DNA of 64,000 nucleotides from Qipengyuania pacifica (GTDB lineage: Bacteria; Pseudomonadota; Alphaproteobacteria; Sphingomonadales; Sphingomonadaceae): positions 124,001 to 188,000 of the forward strand of contig NZ_JAHWXO010000007.1 in NCBI RefSeq assembly GCF_019857205.1. The letters are read 5' to 3'. A program made the translations under genes and the position numbers. The notes beneath the pieces were generated by a model. It ran no database searches. It saw only the letters and a list, made by a program, of their open reading frames with translations, and was not told the DNA's origin. The stretch's first letter is position 1, and every line of letters starts with the position of its first letter. Positions 15,357 to 24,301 of the stretch are shown piece after piece.

Positions 15357-17443
15357 ACCCGCTCCGCCTGAGCGATGGAATCGCTGGCGCGCAGGGCACT
15401 GAGAATACGGTTGAGGTGGGGGACGTCCTGTACTTCCAGATCGATTTCGTAGGTGGTGAACGGATGGTCGAGCTGGGTCTGGTCGAGGCTCGTCACGTTG
15501 ACGTGGTTCTGCGCGAAGATACCCGCCATCTCGGCCAGCGTGCCCGGCCGGTCGTACAGCGTCACCCGCAGGCGCCCGGTGGCCCCGCGCGACCGCTTGC
15601 CCCACGACAGGTCGAGCCAGTCGCTGTCGATACCGCTGGCGAGGTGATGACAGTCGATCGTGTGCACTTCGACACCTTCATTGGGCTTGCGCAGCCCGAC
15701 GATCCGATCGCCGGGTACCGGGTGGCAGCATTCCGCCAGCTTGAAGCCGACGCCCGGCGTCAGCCCGCGGATCGACAGGGCCTTGCCGCTCTTCGCCCAG
15801 TCGGGCTCGTCCTCCAGCTCTGCCGTGCTTCCCGGAACCAGAGCCTCCATCACCTCGCGATCGGAAATCTTGGCCGATCCGATGGCGTAATAGAGATCCT
15901 CTTCCTCGTCCATTTCCAGTCGCCGCAACGCCTCGCGCTGGGCTTTCTTGCCGATCTTTGCCGGCACCCGCAAAGCGATCTCGTCGAACAGCTTCTTACC
16001 GATTTCGGCCACTTCGGCGCGCTCCTTCAGGCGCACTGCGCGGCGGATGGACGCACGCGCCTTGCCGGTGACGACGAAGCCCAGCCAGCTCATCTGCGGA
16101 TCGGCCTGCGCGCTCTTGATGATCTCGACCACATCGCCATTGTTCAGCTGCGTGCGCAGCGGCATGTGCCGCCCGTTGATCTTGGCGCCCACCGTCTGCG
16201 CGCCCAGATCCGTGTGCACGGCGAAAGCGAAATCGACCGGCGTCGCCCCCTTTGGCAGCTGGAAGAGCGCGCCCTTGGGCGTGAAAGCGAAGATGCGATC
16301 CTGGTAAATGGCCAGCCGCGTGTGCTCCAGCAGCTCTTCGGGATCGTGGCTCGCATCCACGATCTCGATCAGATCGCGCAGCCAGGCAACCTGCCCGTCG
16401 GGGCGATTGCCCTGCTTGTAGGCCCAGTGCGCGGCAAAGCCGAATTCGTTGATCCGGTGCATTTCGCGGGTGCGCAGCTGCACCTCGACCCGCATGGATT
16501 TGCCATAGATCAAAGAGGTGTGGAGCGAACGATACCCGTTGTTCTTCGGGGTCGAGATATAGTCCTTGAACTTGCCGGGCAGGAACTGCCACGTCGTATG
16601 CAGCACGCCCAGCGCGCGGTAGCAGTCGGACACTTCCTCGCAGATGATGCGGAAGGCCATGATGTCCGTCACCTGTTCGAAGCTCACATGGCGCTCGGCC
16701 ATCTTGCGCCAGATCGAATAGGGGTGCTTTTCGCGGCCCGATACTTCGGTGGTTATCCCGGCTTCCGCCAGCGCGTGTTTCATGTCGAGCGCGATGGCAT
16801 CGACCTGGCCCCCATCCTCGCTACGGATCTGGTCCAGCCGCTGGGTGATGGTCCGGAATGCTTCGGGTTCCAGCTGTTCGAAAGCGAGCATCTGCATCTC
16901 GCGCATATATTCGTACAGCCCGATCCGCTCTGCCAGCGGGGCATAGATGTCCATCGTCTCGCGCGAGATGCGCTGGCGCTTTTCCGGGTTCTTGATGAAA
17001 TGCAGCGTGCGCATGTTGTGCAGCCGGTCGCCCAGCTTCACCAGCAGCACGCGGATATCCTCGCTCATGGCCAGCAGGAACTTGCGCAGGTTTTCCGCCG
17101 CGCGCTCGTTCTCGGGCATCTGCTCGATCTTGGACAGCTTGGTCACGCCATCCACCAGCCGCGCGACATCGGTGCCGAAATTCGCCTCGATGTCGTCGAT
17201 CGTCGCCAGCGTATCTTCCACCGTGTCGTGGAGCAGCGCGGTGGCGATTGTTTCCTGGTCGAGCTTGAGATCGGTCATCAGCCCGGCGACTTCGACCGGA
17301 TGGCTGAAATAGGGATCGCCGCTGGCCCGGGTCTGCGTGCCGTGCTTCTGCACCGTATAGACATAGGCGCGATTGAGCATCGCCTCATCGGCGTCGGGGT
17401 CGTATTCCTTGACCCGCTCTACGAGTTCGTATTGGCGCAGCAT
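15353..17443 (-). CDS. rsh: Bifunctional (p)ppGpp synthetase/hydrolase Rsh (RelA/SpoT family)
   Basis: From ATG 17443 the product is 696 residues, the usual length. The N-terminal HD hydrolase is intact (H48, H72-D73, then E76-D77 in LLHDTVEDT, and LGDRLHNMRTL). The synthetase region follows (about 230-350; YISTPKNNGYRSLHTS and EVQLRT), then TGS (about 390-455; FTPKGALFQLPKGATPVDFAFAVHTD) and a C-terminal ACT domain (about 620-690). Both catalytic halves appear functional, as expected for the single alphaproteobacterial Rsh that makes and degrades (p)ppGpp in the stringent response. The in-frame extension to 17599 is unsupported. A VOC gene is coupled downstream. Confidence 0.95.
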   Translation of the reverse strand: MLRQYELVERVKEYDPDADEAMLNRAYVYTVQKHGTQTRASGDPYFSHPVEVAGLMTDLKLDQETIATALLHDTVEDTLATIDDIEANFGTDVARLVDGVTKLSKIEQMPENERAAENLRKFLLAMSEDIRVLLVKLGDRLHNMRTLHFIKNPEKRQRISRETMDIYAPLAERIGLYEYMREMQMLAFEQLEPEAFRTITQRLDQIRSEDGGQVDAIALDMKHALAEAGITTEVSGREKHPYSIWRKMAERHVSFEQVTDIMAFRIICEEVSDCYRALGVLHTTWQFLPGKFKDYISTPKNNGYRSLHTSLIYGKSMRVEVQLRTREMHRINEFGFAAHWAYKQGNRPDGQVAWLRDLIEIVDASHDPEELLEHTRLAIYQDRIFAFTPKGALFQLPKGATPVDFAFAVHTDLGAQTVGAKINGRHMPLRTQLNNGDVVEIIKSAQADPQMSWLGFVVTGKARASIRRAVRLKERAEVAEIGKKLFDEIALRVPAKIGKKAQREALRRLEMDEEEDLYYAIGSAKISDREVMEALVPGSTAELEDEPDWAKSGKALSIRGLTPGVGFKLAECCHPVPGDRIVGLRKPNEGVEVHTIDCHHLASGIDSDWLDLSWGKRSRGATGRLRVTLYDRPGTLAEMAGIFAQNHVNVTSLDQTQLDHPFTTYEIDLEVQDVPHLNRILSALRASDSIAQAERV

Positions 17444-17504
17444 TCTGTTCTGACGATGTGGGCAAACCCTACCGCAATGCAACGCAAAAGTGCCTCGGGT
17501 CCGA

Positions 17505-18488
17505 CTAAATACGTTCGCGCAGCGCAGTGAGGAACAGCTCTGGCTCATCGACCCGGAATGCCACCCGCTCGACCGTCCGCGTTTTACCGAAAAGCCCACG
17601 ATGCCGGATCGGCCTTCTCAACCGCAAGATTATGTTCGGATGCGCCAGAATGGCGGCATGTAGAACGTCGCTGCGTTTGGCTTCTTCCAGTGAAATGGCC
17701 GCATCGACGCCTGCAATCTCGCAATGGGGCACCGCGAAGTCGGTCAGCGTTCCCGCCCGCACACGCACTATGTTTTCGTCCATCAGCACAGGATAGATCC
17801 GGAACGCCTTCATCAGTGCAATGGTGAAAAGCAAACCCCAGACGCCCAGCGCAAACAGTATCCATGCTGCCGTGGCGCTCCAGTGGCTGACCAGCAGATG
17901 CATCACTCCAATCTCGATCAGCTGAAGTACCAGCAAGGTGGCAATCATCGGATTGACTATGCGGTGACAGCTGAAGCTCTGCGTTTTCGCAGGGATATCG
18001 GGCTGTACGCCCCAGCTGAACAGCGCCAGGCGAAGCATGGCGAATTCATACGCTGCCATGCGCACAAGCAATTCGGGCAGCACCTGCTGCGCGGCCTCTG
18101 CGATAGATCCAGTCCGCTCAAAAACCCGTTTGGCCCGCCACAGGCTCCACCCGGTATAAGTGGCCACGGTCAGAGCCATCGCCAGAACTACGGCGTGCAT
18201 GTCGAGCAGCGCAGCGCGGACCGGATCGGCCGCGCCCAGGGTCGCGACCAGAAAACCCGTCGCGATGGCGCCCAGCACGGCGCGCAGTTGCGGCCGGTTG
18301 CGCGGCGACTTTGCGATGAGCGCCAACGTTAGGCTGTCGGCGGCAATCCATAGAAAGCACAAGGCGGCAGTGCGCGGATAGCGAGCGGCAATTTCACTGT
18401 GAGTTGCCATGCGCGCGGCAAAGATTGCCAAGAGCGGCGCAAGCAGCAGAAGTATCGGGCGCAGCCGGTTCGGGAGTACATACAGCAC
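17505..18488 (-). CDS. Uncharacterised multi-pass membrane protein
   Basis: The 327-residue protein starts with GTG 18488 behind a strong AAGGAGA site. It has about six predicted helices (near residues 9-28, 40-58, 68-86, 94-112, 180-200, 207-228). A soluble C-terminal region of about 95 residues contains a DENIVRVRAGTLTDFAVPHCEIAGVD segment that reads like a PH-type (bPH) domain. I do not recognise the family. It lies upstream of Rsh on the same strand, with about 60 nt between, but there is no overlap linking them. Confidence 0.65.
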   Translation of the reverse strand: MLYVLPNRLRPILLLLAPLLAIFAARMATHSEIAARYPRTAALCFLWIAADSLTLALIAKSPRNRPQLRAVLGAIATGFLVATLGAADPVRAALLDMHAVVLAMALTVATYTGWSLWRAKRVFERTGSIAEAAQQVLPELLVRMAAYEFAMLRLALFSWGVQPDIPAKTQSFSCHRIVNPMIATLLVLQLIEIGVMHLLVSHWSATAAWILFALGVWGLLFTIALMKAFRIYPVLMDENIVRVRAGTLTDFAVPHCEIAGVDAAISLEEAKRSDVLHAAILAHPNIILRLRRPIRHRGLFGKTRTVERVAFRVDEPELFLTALRERI

Positions 18489-18657
18489 AGGCCATCTCCT
18501 TCGTTTGCGTCCTAACCTGCCCCCGCGAACACAACAATTGTCCGCGGCGCAACGACATATGCAAGAAATGGAAGGTGGGTCGGCGGCTCACGGGTGGCCA
18601 GCGCGATCATAGCACCCTAATCGGGTCGACGTCTGCGCGAGTATCAGGAGCGACACC

Positions 18658-20043
18658 ATGACCGACACGAGAACCGAAACCGACTCCATCGGACCGATCG
18701 ATGTGGCGAGCAGCGCCTATTGGGGTGCGCAGACGCAGCGCAGTCTGGAAAACTTCCCTTTCCCCGCTCACCAGCGCATGCCGATCCAGATCGTCCATGC
18801 ACAGGCCGCGGTGAAACAGGCCGCCGCGCGCATCAATCGCAAGCACGGGCTGGACGGGAAGCTGGCCGACGCCATCGAAGCCGCCGCGACGGCAATCCGC
18901 AAGGGCGACTATGACGACGAGTTCCCGCTGACCATCTTCCAGACCGGCAGCGGCACCCAGACGAACATGAACGTCAACGAGGTGATCGCCGGGATCGCGA
19001 ACGAACGGCTCGCCGGTACGCGCGGCGGGAAGGAGCCGGTCCATCCCAACGACCACGTCAACAAATCGCAAAGTTCGAACGACAGCTTCCCGACCGCGCT
19101 TCATGTAGCGACGGCGCTCGCCACCCGCGATGCGCTGCTGCCCGCGCTCGACCGGCTGACCTCCTCGCTCAATGCCAAGGTCGAAGCCTTCGCCGATATC
19201 GTGAAGATCGGGCGCACGCATACGCAGGATGCCACCCCGCTTACCCTGGGGCAGGAATTCTCCGGCTATGTCGCACAGCTCGTAAGCTGCAAGGCACGCA
19301 TCGAGGGCGCTCTCAATGGCAATATCCGCAAGCTGGCCATTGGCGGAACCGCCGTCGGCACCGGGCTGAATGCGCCCGATGGCTGGGCCGAGGACATGAG
19401 CGGCGCGATCAGCGAGATCACCGGCTTCGAATTCGAACCTGCGCCGAACAAGTTCGAACAACTGGCGGCAAAGGACGGGCTCGTCTTTTTCTCCGGCGCG
19501 CTCAATACGCTGGCAGTGGCGCTCAACAAGATCGCGAACGACATCCGCTTTCTCGGCTCCGGTCCGCGCTCGGGCCTCGGCGAACTGTCGCTGCCTGCCA
19601 ACGAGCCGGGCAGCTCGATCATGCCGGGCAAGGTCAATCCGACGCAGTGCGAAATGCTGACGATGGTCGCAGCGCAGGTGATCGGCAACAACCAGGCCGT
19701 GACGGTCGGCGGCATGCAGGGGCAGTTCGAACTCAACGTCTTCATGCCGCTGATCGGCTCGAACGTGATCCGCTCCATCGAACTGCTCGCGATCGGGATG
19801 GAGAGCTTCGCCGAACGCTGCGTGGACGGGATCGAAGCGAACAGGGACCAGATCGCCGCCCTGGTCGACAGGTCGCTCATGCTGGTCACCGCGCTCGCCC
19901 CCGAAATCGGCTACGACAACGCCGCGACGATCGCGAAACACGCGCACAAGAACGGCCAGACCCTCAAGGAAGCCGCGCTCGAACTGGGACTGGTCGACGC
20001 GGAAACATTCGACCGCCTGGTCCGTCCAGAGGACATGGTCTGA
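18658..20043 (+). CDS. fumC: Class II fumarate hydratase
   Basis: The 461-residue protein matches class II fumarases over its length: [13 protein letters not shown] at the N-terminus, the active-site blocks SGTQTNMN and [27 protein letters not shown], and the superfamily signature [15 protein letters not shown]. It interconverts fumarate and L-malate in the TCA cycle without an iron-sulfur cluster, acting as a cytosolic homotetramer. It is monocistronic. The following 197 nt contain no gene and no clear intrinsic terminator. Confidence 0.96.
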   Translation: MTDTRTETDSIGPIDVASSAYWGAQTQRSLENFPFPAHQRMPIQIVHAQAAVKQAAARINRKHGLDGKLADAIEAAATAIRKGDYDDEFPLTIFQTGSGTQTNMNVNEVIAGIANERLAGTRGGKEPVHPNDHVNKSQSSNDSFPTALHVATALATRDALLPALDRLTSSLNAKVEAFADIVKIGRTHTQDATPLTLGQEFSGYVAQLVSCKARIEGALNGNIRKLAIGGTAVGTGLNAPDGWAEDMSGAISEITGFEFEPAPNKFEQLAAKDGLVFFSGALNTLAVALNKIANDIRFLGSGPRSGLGELSLPANEPGSSIMPGKVNPTQCEMLTMVAAQVIGNNQAVTVGGMQGQFELNVFMPLIGSNVIRSIELLAIGMESFAERCVDGIEANRDQIAALVDRSLMLVTALAPEIGYDNAATIAKHAHKNGQTLKEAALELGLVDAETFDRLVRPEDMV

Positions 20044-20240
20044 TTCCACAAGGTCATTGCACTTATTCCAGCGCCCCTAAGCACTCGACAACGATGTTGC
20101 TGCAGCCCGCGCATAGTTGCAGAAATGTTGCAATGGGGACGCGTGACCAGAAAAATCGTGCCAAGGAACAAATTCCAGCTTGGGAGACGGTCGTTTAGCG
20201 ATATTGTCTGATCTTCAGGTACTATTCATGGGGGGTAAAC

Positions 20241-23200
20241 TTGAAGAATCCTGCTTCTTTCACAAATCGCAAATCCGGCCTGTGGGCAAGCGTGGGCCTC
20301 GCGGCCATTGCGCTTTCCTCCGCTGCGTCCGCCCAAGATGCATCCGTCTTGGAGGAGAGTGAGACGACAACTGAAACCGCTACTGAAGCGGAATCCAATG
20401 CCATCGTCGTTACCGGTTCGCGCATCACAACGGTCACGCCTTATAACAGCCCTGACCCGATATCGATCGTTAGCCCGGAGATCGCCCGACGGGAAGGTCG
20501 CCTCGATCTTGCCAGCGCTCTGCAGAGTTCGCCGGTCGCTTCAGGTTCGACCCAGATCACATCAGCGCTGTCGTCGAATTTTGTTACCAATGGCGGTCCA
20601 GGGGCACAGACGATCGATTTGCGTGGCTTGGGCGCGAACCGAACGCTTGTCCTCCTCAATGGCCGGCGTGCCGGTCCTGCAGGCACCAGGGGCGCAGTGT
20701 CGTCTTTCGACCTCAACGTGTTGCCGCTTTCGATCGTTAACGACATCCAGATCCTGAAGACCGGCGCCTCCTCGATTTACGGTTCCGACGCAATCGCCGG
20801 GGTCGTCAACATTCTCACCGGGGACCGCGAGGATGGGCTGAAGCTCGATCTCAATGTTTCTGTGCCATTCGATTCCGGTGGTGAAGATTATCGGCTCAGT
20901 GCCGCTTACACGAAGAATTTCAGCCGCGGACACATTACGATAGCTGGCGACTATTCTCATACGAACGAACTTGCGCGTGGGGACCGTAGCTACCTCGCAT
21001 GCCCGGAAGCCAATATCTTCGATGAAAACGGTGCGCGCGCAGATCTGATCGATCCGCGTACCGGTCAGCCTCATTGCGAGGATTTGCGTTGGGGTCATAT
21101 CTGGACCTACAATCTGATCGATAACCTTCAGCTTGATGGCCCGGGCGGTCCGAACACCGGAACGCAAACATCGCCCTTCGGGCGCACCGTCCTGTTACAA
21201 TACCAGTATGCCAATGGTCCGGGCAGCGGCGCGCTTGGCATTCCTGCATACGGCGACCCTGCATATTTCGGCGATTTCGGCGCTCCTGACGGCTGGTTCC
21301 CAACCGGATATGATGCAGCGTCGATGGCGGTGCAGAATGCGTACCATCCATTCGTGGCTGAACAGACGATCATTCCCGAAACGGATCTTTACACGGGCTA
21401 TGCGGAAGCATCGTTCGAGGTATCGGATTCCGTAGAGCTGTTTGGCGAATTTCTGTTCAATCGCCGCGAAACCTATCAGAACGGCTGGCGCCAGTTCTGG
21501 AATTTCGGCTACACGGGTGAACTCTACGGCACTGGCCCCGGTACGACGTTCAATTATTGGGCTGACGGCTTCGAAGGCGTCAACTTGATCAGTCCGACGG
21601 CCATCACCAATCAGTCAGACTCCAGCCAGAAGGTGGATTACTACCGTGGCGTGGGCGGTCTGCGTGGTGACATTTCGTCCGCTGGCAACTGGCGCTACGA
21701 AGCCTACGTCCAGTACAGCCGTAGCGATGGCCGGTATCGGTCGCAGCAGATCCTGCAGGATGCTTACGACACTGGATATTTCCAAACGGCATCATGTGTC
21801 GGTACCACCACCCCGATCTCCGGGCGGCAATGCGTCGACATTCCCTGGACCGATCCAGAATTCCTTCGTGGTAATCTGACGCCGGAGCAGATTGGCTTTC
21901 TCTTCGATTGGGAAGAAGGTCAGACGATCTATACCCAGCTGACGGGTGAAGCCTCGGTCAGCGGGCAGCTCTTCGAATTGCCTGCTGGGCCGCTTGGCGT
22001 AGCTGCAGGGATTACCGCGCGTCGTGACAGGATCGACGACACTCCCGGCGAAATCACTCGCGCCGGCAATGCTTGGGGCGCCTCGGCTTCGGGCATCACT
22101 GCCGGCAAGAGCGTGACGACAGAAGCTTTTGCCGAACTCAGCATCCCGGTACTCAGAAACCAGCCGTTCTTCGAAGATCTGACGCTCTCTGCTGCCGGGC
22201 GTCTCACCAATGTGAAGGCAACCCGCGCGTCCGATGGCGTCAGCGACAGCGACAACGGCAACTTCACTTACAAGCTCGGCTTCAATTGGGCGCTCAATGA
22301 CTGGCTTCGTTTCCGTGGCAGCTATGGAACGTCTTTCCGCGCTCCTGCACTTTTCGAGCAATTCCTCGCTAACGAAACCAGCTTTGTTAACCAGCGCTTC
22401 GATCCTTGCATCAACTGGCAAGGTGGTCTCGCAGCGGGAACCACGTCCCAGCGCGTAGCTGACAACTGCGCTGCAGATGGGATCCCGGGCGATTACGGCG
22501 GTGGCGGCATCACCGCCACTGCATTCTCCCAAGGTGGCTTGGGGAATCTGGAGGCAGAAACCTCCGATGCCAAGGTCATCGGTGTCGTTCTGACGCCGGA
22601 CCTCAATTTCCTCGGCGACACACGGTTCAGTCTTGCGGTCGATTACTTCGATATAAAGGTGAAGGGGGAGATTTCCCAGCTTGGCCCGACCGCGATCCTG
22701 AACGGGTGTTACCAGTCGGAAAACTTCGCCACCGAACCGCTTTGTAATCTGTTTACTCGCGGCCAGAACGTCACGGCGGTGTACCAGATCGATGAAATCT
22801 ACGACCAGTACATCAATATCGCCAGCCAGCGGAACTCGGGTATCGATGTCTCAGCCAATATTTCCCACGACATGGGGAACGCTGGCCTTTTGACATTGCG
22901 GGCCGAAGGGACCTGGCAGATCAAGGACGACTTCCGGCTTTTGCCGACGTCGGACCTTGAATCCGATAATGGTGAAGCCGGGTCGCCTGAATGGGTCGCG
23001 GATTTCCGTGCAACATGGGCCCACCCATCAGGGTTCAGCCTGTTCTACGGCATCAACGTGATCGGCTCGACCTCCAATGTCGAAGATTTCTTGGAGGACA
23101 ATGGCGGCGACCGGTGTATCGATTCATTCAACACCGACAATCCTGCTGGCGATCTGCCGATCTATGGGCGTTACTGTCCGGATCTCACGACACCGACGAC

Positions 23201-23408
23201 TTTCTACCACAATATTTCTATCTCTCAGGAAATTGGTGACGGTATGTTCGACATCACTGCCGGCATCAGCAACCTGTTCGATACGCGTCCGCCGCGCGTT
23301 TCGGTTCTGAATGGTGGTCAGATTGGTCTGCTCGGCCCGGTCGTGTCGGCATCGCAATATCCGTTCGTCGGCCGACGCGCTTTCATCAACGTGTCTACAC
23401 GGTTCTGA
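20241..23408 (+). CDS. TonB-dependent outer-membrane receptor (locus 1)
   Basis: The 1055-residue receptor starts at TTG 20241 behind a GGGGG site. It has a signal peptide (cleavage near SAASAQ), a TonB-box-like NAIVVTGSRI (about residues 53-62), a plug domain (about 65-185; ARREGRLDLASALQSSPV, DLRGLGANRTLVLLNGRR, SSIYGSDAIAGVVNI) and a long beta-barrel ending in the C-terminal Phe expected for Bam-inserted proteins. Paired cysteines in loop regions suggest disulfides. The substrate is unknown. It is followed by a strong hairpin and two sulfotransferase-like genes, the same layout as at 42-47 kb. Confidence 0.92.
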   Translation: MKNPASFTNRKSGLWASVGLAAIALSSAASAQDASVLEESETTTETATEAESNAIVVTGSRITTVTPYNSPDPISIVSPEIARREGRLDLASALQSSPVASGSTQITSALSSNFVTNGGPGAQTIDLRGLGANRTLVLLNGRRAGPAGTRGAVSSFDLNVLPLSIVNDIQILKTGASSIYGSDAIAGVVNILTGDREDGLKLDLNVSVPFDSGGEDYRLSAAYTKNFSRGHITIAGDYSHTNELARGDRSYLACPEANIFDENGARADLIDPRTGQPHCEDLRWGHIWTYNLIDNLQLDGPGGPNTGTQTSPFGRTVLLQYQYANGPGSGALGIPAYGDPAYFGDFGAPDGWFPTGYDAASMAVQNAYHPFVAEQTIIPETDLYTGYAEASFEVSDSVELFGEFLFNRRETYQNGWRQFWNFGYTGELYGTGPGTTFNYWADGFEGVNLISPTAITNQSDSSQKVDYYRGVGGLRGDISSAGNWRYEAYVQYSRSDGRYRSQQILQDAYDTGYFQTASCVGTTTPISGRQCVDIPWTDPEFLRGNLTPEQIGFLFDWEEGQTIYTQLTGEASVSGQLFELPAGPLGVAAGITARRDRIDDTPGEITRAGNAWGASASGITAGKSVTTEAFAELSIPVLRNQPFFEDLTLSAAGRLTNVKATRASDGVSDSDNGNFTYKLGFNWALNDWLRFRGSYGTSFRAPALFEQFLANETSFVNQRFDPCINWQGGLAAGTTSQRVADNCAADGIPGDYGGGGITATAFSQGGLGNLEAETSDAKVIGVVLTPDLNFLGDTRFSLAVDYFDIKVKGEISQLGPTAILNGCYQSENFATEPLCNLFTRGQNVTAVYQIDEIYDQYINIASQRNSGIDVSANISHDMGNAGLLTLRAEGTWQIKDDFRLLPTSDLESDNGEAGSPEWVADFRATWAHPSGFSLFYGINVIGSTSNVEDFLEDNGGDRCIDSFNTDNPAGDLPIYGRYCPDLTTPTTFYHNISISQEIGDGMFDITAGISNLFDTRPPRVSVLNGGQIGLLGPVVSASQYPFVGRRAFINVSTRF

Positions 23409-23444
23409 AATCGAAAGATAAAGGGGCCACAACCCCAGAACTTC

Positions 23445-23474
23445 GGGGCGGCATGGCAACATGCCGCCCCTTCT
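23445..23474 (+). terminator. GC-rich hairpin after receptor, probable (partial) terminator
   Basis: GGGGCGGCAT (23445-23454) pairs perfectly with ATGCCGCCCC (23461-23470) around GGCAAC, followed by a short T-rich TTCTGTT. It lies between the receptor and the first sulfotransferase gene, so it may reduce expression of the latter rather than end the operon. Confidence 0.65.
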
Positions 23475-23497
23475 GTTAGGCCATCTGCGAAGGAGCG

Positions 23498-24286
23498 ATG
23501 ATGCCTGAAATCCTGGTGCGAAAAGATAATCTCGACGACGTGAATAGGCGCTTCCAGCAAGCTGCAATCGCCAAGCCGGTATTTCTGAATTCCATCCCCA
23601 AGAGTGGTAGTCATTTGCTGCGCAACATCATGCGCATGTTCGTGCCAGTCGATCAGCAATACTCGGCCGACTTCATCCAGTGGGGCAACCTGCAGACGCA
23701 TCGTACCGCGTTTGATCCTGCAACACCGAAACTGAGTTGGGGCCACCTGTTCTTTGCCGATGCGTCTGTTATCGAAACGGCATCAGCGCATCGCATACTG
23801 CTGTACCGAGACCCATACGACTGGGTGATCGCGCGTGCGCGTTTCATCCTGTCGGAGCAATTCCATGGTAATGTGGACCATCTGCGAAGCGGCGCCGTGT
23901 CTGCTGACGAATTGCTTACAATGATGATTTTTGGGCTCCCCCAGAAGCTGCCCTCGCTAAACGACATCTACGAACTCAATGCGGCAGCTTGGCTTGGCGG
24001 ACGCTGTCACGTCGTCAGATATGAAGAGCTTATCCGGCATGTCGACGATCTCGAATCGGATGCTGCGCGCGATTTTTTCGCGGTACTTCTGGACGCTGCG
24101 GGAATTGTAGTCCCTTCCGACTGGATGGAACGGGTGCGCTTCGGCGCCAACCGAGAAGAAAGCGCGACGGCGCGCGAAAACCTCACAGGTGTAGCTTTGG
24201 ATCTTCCTCAAAAGCTGGGCGCGCGGCATCGCGCTCTTGTCGACTATCAGGCTCCAGGGCTTCGGAATGTGCTTGGATATGAGTGA
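23498..24286 (+). CDS. Sulfotransferase-domain protein
   Basis: The 262-residue cytosolic protein has the 5'-phosphosulfate-binding loop PKSGSHLLRNIMR (about residues 34-46). A RDPYDWVIARARF block near 108 resembles the 3'-phosphate-binding region of PAPS-dependent sulfotransferases. This group transfers sulfate from PAPS to hydroxyl or amine acceptors. The acceptor here is unknown. A good GGAG site precedes the tandem ATGs at 23498. It is 15 nt upstream of the TPR-sulfotransferase gene and 90 nt after the receptor, so the three probably form one unit. Confidence 0.72.
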   Translation: MMPEILVRKDNLDDVNRRFQQAAIAKPVFLNSIPKSGSHLLRNIMRMFVPVDQQYSADFIQWGNLQTHRTAFDPATPKLSWGHLFFADASVIETASAHRILLYRDPYDWVIARARFILSEQFHGNVDHLRSGAVSADELLTMMIFGLPQKLPSLNDIYELNAAAWLGGRCHVVRYEELIRHVDDLESDAARDFFAVLLDAAGIVVPSDWMERVRFGANREESATARENLTGVALDLPQKLGARHRALVDYQAPGLRNVLGYE

Positions 24287-24301
24287 TGGGGGTTATGCAC
24301 G

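Noticed and set aside
15416-17530. A 704-codon open frame on the plus strand
   Set aside because: It is fully antisense to the rsh gene, whose minus-strand product has every expected motif. Long antisense frames are common in GC-rich coding DNA.
18607-20049. A 480-codon minus-strand frame
   Set aside because: It is the mirror of fumC, which is unmistakable on the plus strand; no domain is visible in the antisense translation.
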